Shown piece by piece: positions 58,632-64,000 of a DNA stretch of 64,000 nucleotides. The stretch's first letter is position 1. Each line of letters begins with the position of its first letter. The position numbers and the translations under genes are program-made. Source of the stretch: JAFNAG01 sp963721405. Lineage in GTDB: Bacteria; Acidobacteriota; UBA6911. The notes beneath the pieces were generated by a model that searched no databases, was not told the DNA's origin, and was given only the letters and a program-made list of their open reading frames with translations. The DNA is taken from NCBI GenBank assembly GCA_963721405.1, contig CAVRJA010000014.1:186001-250000 (forward strand), given 5' to 3'.

Positions 58632-59895
58632 GGCGCGATCGAAGGAGAGACCGCCGATGCGCCGTTCTCCTCTTGTGACCTGCTCGACGGGCCCCCCCGT
58701 TGGTGCGACACGGAACAGATGGGTCGTGGCCCCCGATGCCGCCCGTGAAGTACACGTAGCTGCTGTCGGGGCTCCACTGGGATCCCGCCGGTAAGTAGTC
58801 CCAATTGAGAGTGAGGTTTTTTTCTTCTCCGCCGCCCGCCGGCATCACGATCAGGTCCACAGGGCCGCCGTGATTCAGTTTTTGGGCAATGACCATGTCG
58901 AGCGCGAAGCTGCGCGTGGCGAGAATCCAGAGCCCGTCGGGAGAATAGCGGGCGCCTGCATAGCTGTATCCTGCGTTGGAAGTCAGGCGCCGGGGAGGGG
59001 CGCCCGGCGCAACCGTCCAGATGTCACTGCGGCCGTATGAGCGCTCGTTTCGGTAGGCGGAGTCGGCGGTAAAGAGCAACGCCGCGCCGTCCTTGTTCCA
59101 CTGAGTGCCGCTCGGGCGCAGACCCAGCTGCGTGAGCTGCCGTTCCGCCCCGCCCCCGGGGGCGGAGAGGAAGATCTCCTGTGGCGGCGACACCTCGGGA
59201 TCGATGCGATTCGGCACGGGCCAGGACGCACCATCGCGCTTATAGTCGAGCCAGTCGATCACAGATCCCTTGAAGCGCTCCTCGTGACGCTTTGCGAAAT
59301 CGGATTCGAAAACGCGGTCGCGCTTCGGAGGCGGCACATTGCGAACAATTGCGTTCCATTTGCCGTCGGGGGATGGCAACGAAGCGCCCGCGCCGGCCCC
59401 TCGGCCTCCGGCGCCGCGGCCGCCGCCTCTTCCGCCGGCTGCCGGCCCCGCGTCGGTGATCGCGTCGGGAACCCGTGGGTCGAGCTGGTAAGCACGGCCG
59501 CCGGAAGTGAAACGGAGAGCTTTGTCGTCGGTCCATTGCGGGCCGCTCGCGTCGGCGCCCTCGGGGCTCACGCGGCGCGCCGGCGAGGAGGCGTCGGCCG
59601 CGACGAGCCAGACCTCGCTCCTGTTCCCGTTCGTGTCTTCCACCCGCGTGCCCACGGTAAAGGCCACCCAGCGCCCGTCCGGGGCGATTTCGGGATTGCC
59701 GATGCTCCGGATGGCATAGTAATCCTCGATCGCGAGCGGGCGGCCGGCCGCGCGTGAGGCTCCAGCCGACTGAGGCTGTGCAGGCGCTGGAGCGGAAGAG
59801 ACGGGCAGCAGGGCGCCGGCCACCGAGCAGAGCAGCAGGGCAAGCAGGGCGCAGCGAACTCGAACGTCATTGAGAAGGCGTACGACTGTCGACAT
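58432..59895 (-). CDS. S9 peptidase, N-terminal propeller part (frameshift near 58730)
   Basis: Start at ATG 59895, GGGAGA upstream. Signal peptide (CALLALLLCSVAGALLPVSS) and beta-propeller with repeated PDGRWVAFTVGTR and SPDSSYVYFTGG blades, plus a Gly/Arg-rich insertion (~residues 150-175). The meaningful frame ends near 58735 (FTGGIGG); codons after that are the shifted frame of the hydrolase part. The propeller gates entry of short peptides to the active site. Probably one gene with 57714-58631, interrupted by a one-base indel in a G5 run. Confidence 0.82.
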   Translation of the reverse strand: MSTVVRLLNDVRVRCALLALLLCSVAGALLPVSSAPAPAQPQSAGASRAAGRPLAIEDYYAIRSIGNPEIAPDGRWVAFTVGTRVEDTNGNRSEVWLVAADASSPARRVSPEGADASGPQWTDDKALRFTSGGRAYQLDPRVPDAITDAGPAAGGRGGGRGAGGRGAGAGASLPSPDGKWNAIVRNVPPPKRDRVFESDFAKRHEERFKGSVIDWLDYKRDGASWPVPNRIDPEVSPPQEIFLSAPGGGAERQLTQLGLRPSGTQWNKDGAALLFTADSAYRNERSYGRSDIWTVAPGAPPRRLTSNAGYSYAGARYSPDGLWILATRSFALDMVIAQKLNHGGPVDLIVMPAGGGEEKNLTLNWDYLPAGSQWSPDSSYVYFTGGIGGHDPSVPCRTNGGARRAGHKRRTAHRRSLLRSRHGKDGLYRRPFRGAIGDLGGEHRRHRGEAAHAHLRSVSEERRAQQRGAPAVQECRRHARRGLAAGS

Positions 59896-60024
59896 GAATT
59901 GATCTCCCTTCAGGGAAGGCGATGTGGAATGCGGGACTGATCCTATCACCTTTGCGGGCTTCGCGGTCTTCGTGGTTCGATTATTTTGTCCCGCGCTGAT
60001 GTCGTTTTGCCGGAAACCGGCGCC

Positions 60025-60420
60025 TCAGTCAGGACGAGCGATGACCTCGACGCCCGGGATCAGACCGAAATGAGCATCGGTCGCCAGCACGACCGCGCCG
60101 ATTTGGCGGGCACAGCAGCCGATGATCACGTCCGGCAAGGGGAGTGTCAAACCCTTGCGGTCAAGTTGCCACAGGGTGTCCTCGACGCTGTTCCAGATCC
60201 GTTCGTCCGTTGGAACGCAGACCATGACATCCCAGAAGTCCTGGAAGCGCTTTAAGACGCGACGTTCCCGAAGCCCCCTCGCCACTTCGCAGCGCACCAC
60301 ACCGCAAACCGCGAGATCCCGCGCCGCTGCAGTCAATGTCAGCGCACGCAGAGGATCCTGGCCCCGGCGCAGCAGCCGGATGTAAAAACTGCTGTCAACG
60401 AGGACGGGACTTGCGGCCAT
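60025..60420 (-). CDS. vapC: VapC-like PIN-domain toxin
   Basis: 131 residues from the ATG at 60420. PIN fold: first acidic residue in VLVDSSFYI, second at VRCEVARGLR, third and fourth around PLPDVIIGCCAR and VVLATDAHFG, giving the Mg-binding set of a ribonuclease. VapC toxins cut tRNA or rRNA. The gene overlaps the antitoxin by 26 nt. Its partner and a palindromic operator lie directly upstream, so the pair should be self-regulated. Confidence 0.88.
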   Translation of the reverse strand: MAASPVLVDSSFYIRLLRRGQDPLRALTLTAAARDLAVCGVVRCEVARGLRERRVLKRFQDFWDVMVCVPTDERIWNSVEDTLWQLDRKGLTLPLPDVIIGCCARQIGAVVLATDAHFGLIPGVEVIARPD

Positions 60421-60655
60421 GGGTCCTTCCCTCAGCTGCACACGGAAGAGTCTTATTCGGATCAGAGGCAGGATGGAATGCGCCTCTCAGTTCCTCCGGC
60501 GTGAGCCCGAGCCCTTCCCGGGCCAGTCGAATCAGTTCGGTGCGGCGATCGATCTCCCGCAAGGCAATGTCAACCGCCTTCGTTTTGCTGGTTGCCCCCG
60601 TTGCCGCCATGACTCGCTTCAACAGGGCTTCGTCGATGTGCATGGTCATCTTCAT
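60395..60655 (-). CDS. vapB: VapB-like antitoxin
   Basis: 86 residues from the ATG at 60655 (MKMTMHIDEALLKRVMAATG). N-terminal ribbon-helix-helix-like DNA-binding part with KTKAVDIALREIDRRTELIR, and a Pro-rich C-terminus that would wrap the toxin (LTPEELRGAFHPASDPN). It neutralises VapC and represses the pair. The start codon lies 9 nt from a perfect palindrome, so repression by blocking initiation is likely. Confidence 0.85.
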   Translation of the reverse strand: MKMTMHIDEALLKRVMAATGATSKTKAVDIALREIDRRTELIRLAREGLGLTPEELRGAFHPASDPNKTLPCAAEGRTHGRKSRPR

Positions 60656-60664
60656 ACAGCTAAA

Positions 60665-60684
60665 ATATGGCATCAATGCCATAT
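60665..60684. promoter_or_regulatory. VapBC operator
   Basis: Perfect palindrome ATATGGCAT-CA-ATGCCATAT, 20 bp, ending 9 nt before the antitoxin start codon. The AT-rich arms could also include a -10 box. The VapBC complex is the expected ligand. Confidence 0.7.
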
Positions 60685-60924
60685 CAAAGTCCACTGTCCT
60701 ATCGCTGCCGCGGGTTAATTGTGGCGGTTTCGCAGCGGGATCCGGCGGTTCCCCCGCAGATTGCCTTTCCGGTTACGGTGCAGCAAGTGAAGGCGTGTGC
60801 GTCGGCCGATGCTTTGCCTGTCCTGCTTCCGTCGGGCGTGCGCCTGAACCAGAACGAGGCAGGCACTGATCTATCTGAAACCAGTGGATGCAGCCAGACC
60901 TGCCGTATCGCAGCCGTTTCCGCA

Positions 60925-61431
60925 TCAGTGAACTGAAGGGGGTTTTTGCATCTCCTCCACGAGACCCATCAACTCGGTCCGCGACATCTTATGGGAGACG
61001 TCGATGAGCGTGAACGCGTCGGGGTTCCGCTTTTCAACATAACAGCCTTCCCAAAGCGTCTCGTTCCAGAGCTTGGCATACAACTCGCGGGGATTCATAT
61101 CTTCAAATCCGACCAAAAAGATTCTCAGCAGGGCTAGCGCTGTCAATATTCTCTGGATTCTCTCGACGCTCTGCCTCTCGTCCAGTTTATCGGGCGCCGG
61201 CAGATCCAGCCCGTGCTCCTGCAAGCCCTCGAACAGGCTGGTCCCTGTCCCGACCGATTCAAAGGCAAGGATGTCCTGCAGATTGGACACCTGCACCTCC
61301 TCGGGACAAGTTTCGGCTGTCCAGAACACCGCATCTTCGTCGACCAGTTGCCTCAGTTCCTGCACCAGTTTGTGTGCCTGGCCGGCCCGCTCACCCCGTC
61401 TTTCCCTGTGCTCTCTTGATTGGCGTCCCAT
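60925..61431 (-). CDS. Conserved-looking protein of unknown function
   Basis: 168 residues from the ATG at 61431 (MGRQSREHRERRGERAGQAH); an ATG at 61443 is also possible. The basic head is followed by a mainly helical domain (LVQELRQLVDEDAVFWTAET, then LTALALLRIFLVGFEDMN, RELYAKLWNETLWEGC). No signal peptide. I do not recognise it. Good codon use and length suggest a real gene; it lies alone between VapBC and the AcvB-like gene on the other strand. Confidence 0.6.
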   Translation of the reverse strand: MGRQSREHRERRGERAGQAHKLVQELRQLVDEDAVFWTAETCPEEVQVSNLQDILAFESVGTGTSLFEGLQEHGLDLPAPDKLDERQSVERIQRILTALALLRIFLVGFEDMNPRELYAKLWNETLWEGCYVEKRNPDAFTLIDVSHKMSRTELMGLVEEMQKPPSVH

Positions 61432-61727
61432 GGCGCTCCTCATCGGTCAACTGCTCGTGGAGTAACAAACCTGCTCCTACGCTATAGAACTGCCGACCGG
61501 GAAAATGAGCGAAAAAATCTTTAGTCACCCTCCGGCCGCAGATTGAAAGCCCCGGCCGTCAGGACATTGATTTTTTGCAGATGACGCTCATCATGATACC
61601 TATGGGGGTGTGGCCTTTGGGGTTGCGAACCTGGGGCGCGAGTTTGCCGGAATCGGCGGCAGCGAAAGGCGGCTACCGGGGGCAAGTGACCCCACAACCC
61701 GGTTCCCCGGGGCGAACCACGCAGGGG

Positions 61728-62627
61728 ATGGCGGGACAGGCTCCCTCGTGTACCTACCCCGGATTGTACCGGGGATGGGATCGTCCCGTTCTTCTGCTGC
61801 TTTCGATTATCCCGTTGCTCTTCTTCGGTTTCGGCTGTTCCTGCCGGCTGGATGTCCCCGTCACCGGCGGACAGTCCCGGACCGTCGAGCCGATGAGCCT
61901 GTACGACCATCCTCTGCTGTTGCACCTGTCCAGGCCGGCGCAGACTCCCGCCGACAGTGTGCTGCTCGTTTACGCGACCGGGGACGGCGGCTGGAGCGGA
62001 CTGGCAGGCGACGTCTACGACTGGCTGGCGCAGTGGAACTATCCCGTGGTCGGATTCAGCTCCAGGGACTATCTCAAAAACCTGGGGTATGTCTCCGACA
62101 CCACGACCACGACTCCACGGAGGCTGGTGCGGGATTACCAGTCGATCATCGGTTTTGCCGAGAGCCGCCTGGAGTTGCCGGCGTCGACCCCAATCATCCT
62201 GGTAGGATTGTCGCGCGGCGCCGGGCTCTCCGTCGTCGCGGCGGGGCAGGGGGATCTGGGCTCGCACCTGGCCGGATTGCTGGCCATCGCCTTGACCAAG
62301 GAAGAAGAGCATGTTTTCCGATACCGGTCCAGGGCGCTGCGTTCGGACGGGGACGCGCCGCGCCGCGAACGGGTCATGATCGAGACCTATCGTTACCTGA
62401 ACCGGTTCGCCTCCCTCCCCGTCATGGTCCTTCAGTCCACCCATGACGGATATCTCCCGGCCGACGAGGCGCGCCGCTTGTTCGGCCCGGACACCGTGTT
62501 TCGCAAGTTGCGCGCTGTGGAAGCCGCGAATCACGGCTTCCGCAACGGCTGCCATTCGCTGTATGCCGAGTGTGAAAGTGCGCTGAAGTGGATTACCGGA
62601 TTGCTCGCCTCCAACCGGACTAACTAG
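61728..62627 (+). CDS. AcvB/VirJ-like alpha/beta hydrolase lipoprotein
   Basis: 299 residues from ATG 61728. Lipoprotein signal (RPVLLLLSIIPLLFFGFGC, Cys near residue 38), then an alpha/beta hydrolase with VLLVYATGDGGWSGLAGDVY, the nucleophile Ser in LVGLSRGAG and His in AANHGF. This is the pattern of AcvB/VirJ, which in other bacteria hydrolyse aminoacyl-phosphatidylglycerol or assist secretion. The start is uncertain; an upstream ATG at 61575 adds 51 low-complexity residues. It is not in an operon with neighbours. The role here is inferred from family only. Confidence 0.8.
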   Translation: MAGQAPSCTYPGLYRGWDRPVLLLLSIIPLLFFGFGCSCRLDVPVTGGQSRTVEPMSLYDHPLLLHLSRPAQTPADSVLLVYATGDGGWSGLAGDVYDWLAQWNYPVVGFSSRDYLKNLGYVSDTTTTTPRRLVRDYQSIIGFAESRLELPASTPIILVGLSRGAGLSVVAAGQGDLGSHLAGLLAIALTKEEEHVFRYRSRALRSDGDAPRRERVMIETYRYLNRFASLPVMVLQSTHDGYLPADEARRLFGPDTVFRKLRAVEAANHGFRNGCHSLYAECESALKWITGLLASNRTN

Positions 62628-63039
62628 TTTCTGTCGCGAAACTCCCTGGCAGCGCAATCGGCGCGCAAGATCTTGGCCCCCGAGCTGGCCACGGCTTTAG
62701 TCACAGGCTAGCGCGTAGCGCGCAGCCCCCGGTAGGATATCGCGCAGCGAGGAGCCCCGGAGGGCCCGGAGGGGCGACAGAAGCCTATGGCGCACATAGC
62801 CTTTCGCCGGGGCTCGTTTAAATGCAATTGCCTACCGGGGGCCGCGCGTCGCTGAAAAGCGCCGCTTGCGCCCGGCTACTCTCTGGCGCCCCTCCTGGGC
62901 GCTGTGCCCTGTGGCCGAACTCGAGTTTCGCGGCAGAAACTAACCGGCGCTGATTCGTGGCGCCCTTTGTTTTTTGCATCGGGCCGCCACCTCCGGGTAC
63001 AATGGTGGGGAATTGCCGTCAACCTGAAGGAGCCAAACC
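62628..63039. other. GC-rich repeat-bearing spacer
   Basis: About 410 bp between the AcvB-like gene and the RidA-like gene. It contains the repeat element at 62725-62842 and, at its right end, the promoter region of the RidA-like gene. No gene seen. Confidence 0.5.
62725..62842. repeat. 118-bp palindromic repeat element
   Basis: Ends GCCCCCGGTAGG (62725-62736) and CCTACCGGGGGC (62831-62842) are perfect complements. Between them lie further dyads such as CCCCGGAGGG...GGAGGGGCG and a CTATG...CATAG hairpin. It resembles the dispersed GC-rich palindromes of acidobacterial spacers. Confidence 0.55.
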
Positions 63040-64000
63040 ATGCGCCTGTTACTCTACGCCGTTGCGTTCCTGTCTGTCCTGGGATCTCCGGCCGCAGTTC
63101 AATCCACGCGACAAATCGTGAAGGTCGGCCCGGATCTGAAGACCCCCTTCAGCCCCGCAGTCAAGGCGGGCAACTTCCTCTATCTGTCCGGCGCCCTTGC
63201 CACTGACGACAAGGGGCAATTCGCCGGCGGCGACATCAAGGCACAGACGAAGCGGGTTCTGGACAATCTCTCACGCGTCCTCAAGGCGGGAGGCTCGCGG
63301 ATCGAAAACGTGGTCTCCTCGAGCGTCTATCTCAAGCGAGCTTCGGATTTCACGGCGATGAACGAAGTCTACCGGGGGTATTGGCCCAAGGATCCGCCCG
63401 CCCGGACTACGGTAGTGGCGAACCTGGCGATGCCGGACGCGCTCGTCGAAATCTCGATGGTGGCCGTGCCTGATGGCCGTGAGCGGCAGGTGGTACACCC
63501 GGCCGACTGGATCAAATCTCCCAACCCTTACAGTTACGGGATCCTTTCCGGGGACACGCTCTATCTGGCGGGACTGATCGCGCGCAACGGCAAGGACAAT
63601 TCCATGGTCGCCGGAGACATGAAAATCCAGACCCGGACGGCGATGGAAAATGCGGGTGAAATCCTGAAAGCCGCGGGAATGACCTATGCCGACGTCGTCA
63701 GCGCCCGCGTTTTCATCACCGACACCGCGTTCTTCCAGGACATGAACGGAGTCTACCGGAGTTGCTTCCCCAAGGATCCGCCTGCCCGCGCGACCGTCAG
63801 GGCAGGCCTCACCAGCCCTGAAGCGGTTGTGGAGATTACCCTCATGGCCGTGAAAGGCGGCGTCCGGGAAGCCATCAACCCGCCAAATCCCGACGGCAGC
63901 CCGGCGCAACCGAACCCGAACCTGAGTTCTGCAATCCGCATCGGCAACCGTCTCTTTCTGTCCGGCATGCTGGGCAATGACGCAAGCAACAAGGGGGACG
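63040..64000 (+). CDS. Secreted multi-domain RidA/YjgF-like protein (3' end missing)
   Basis: Runs off the window. The ATG at 63040 has GAAGGAG 7 nt upstream, and a signal peptide follows (MRLLLYAVAFLSVLGSPAAV). Two complete RidA-like units can be read (SPAVKAGNFLYLSGALATDD to PDALVEISMVAV, and NPYSYGILSGDTLYLAGLIA to PEAVVEITLMAV), and a third begins (SSAIRIGNRLFLSGMLGND). RidA proteins remove reactive enamines or imines, normally as cytoplasmic trimers. Three units in one chain could form a pseudo-trimer. The usual catalytic Arg (PARTTV, PARAT) is present in both complete units. Export is unusual for this family. Confidence 0.88.
   Translation, partial: MRLLLYAVAFLSVLGSPAAVQSTRQIVKVGPDLKTPFSPAVKAGNFLYLSGALATDDKGQFAGGDIKAQTKRVLDNLSRVLKAGGSRIENVVSSSVYLKRASDFTAMNEVYRGYWPKDPPARTTVVANLAMPDALVEISMVAVPDGRERQVVHPADWIKSPNPYSYGILSGDTLYLAGLIARNGKDNSMVAGDMKIQTRTAMENAGEILKAAGMTYADVVSARVFITDTAFFQDMNGVYRSCFPKDPPARATVRAGLTSPEAVVEITLMAVKGGVREAINPPNPDGSPAQPNPNLSSAIRIGNRLFLSGMLGNDASNKGD

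Overview
Organism. The DNA is GC-rich and bacterial. A PadR regulator directly followed by an 866-residue duplicated FtsX/MacB-type permease with no ATPase beside it is the acidobacterial 'ADOP' arrangement. Secreted S9 peptidases, large CHAT-TPR proteins, VOR and PFOR ferredoxin enzymes and heptanucleotide repeats between genes also fit an Acidobacteriota genome. This is an inference from gene content; no rRNA is present.
Layout. (1) 1-37.7 kb is an accessory region, probably a genomic island: its right edge carries an excisionase-like HTH gene and a tyrosine integrase that abut the 3' end of a tRNA-Met gene. It holds, in order: toxin-antitoxin genes, an HTH-helicase with a small Cys-rich partner, a glycan cluster (GT32-like, GT25, and a sulfotransferase-like/GH16 protein separated from GT25 by a frameshift), a second toxin-antitoxin pair, a RadC-like JAB protein, a sigma factor/anti-sigma/S9 peptidase/secreted mini-peptide/TPR-CHAT operon (8.9-16.8 kb), a complete ubiquitin-like conjugation operon (Ubl, E2, JAB-E1, DUF6527, SDH-type serine protease, HEPN; 20.96-16.9 kb, minus strand), an XRE/ImmA pair, two unknown genes, PadR-ADOP, an intact IS66-type element carrying a DruA homologue with terminal repeats and a target duplication, a KAP-NTPase fragment, a transposase with an apparent programmed -1 frameshift, and a decayed CHAT tail. 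(2) 38-45 kb is signalling: a hybrid histidine kinase, a REC-GGDEF protein, a TPR protein and a response regulator, separated by repeat-rich spacers. (3) 45.2-53.4 kb is ferredoxin-linked central metabolism: a VOR-type 2-oxoacid oxidoreductase (delta, alpha, fused beta-gamma), a GltD/NfnB-like flavoprotein and full-length PFOR. (4) 53.4-64 kb is mixed: LhgO, a two-subunit IorAB-like molybdenum hydroxylase, a frameshifted S9 peptidase, VapBC with a perfect palindromic operator, an AcvB-like lipoprotein and a secreted multi-domain RidA protein that runs off the end.
How the parts work together. Two multi-gene systems stand out. The ubiquitin-like operon has all conjugation parts plus two probable effectors (a ClpP/SppA-like protease and a HEPN protein) and shares a palindromic divergent promoter with a ribbon-helix-helix gene. 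The sigma/anti-sigma/peptidase/peptide/CHAT operon looks like a surface-to-transcription or proteolytic response circuit. Three long genes (GT25/GH16, CHAT, S9) are each interrupted by one apparent single-base shift, two of them in G homopolymers, so sequencing error must be excluded before calling them pseudogenes.
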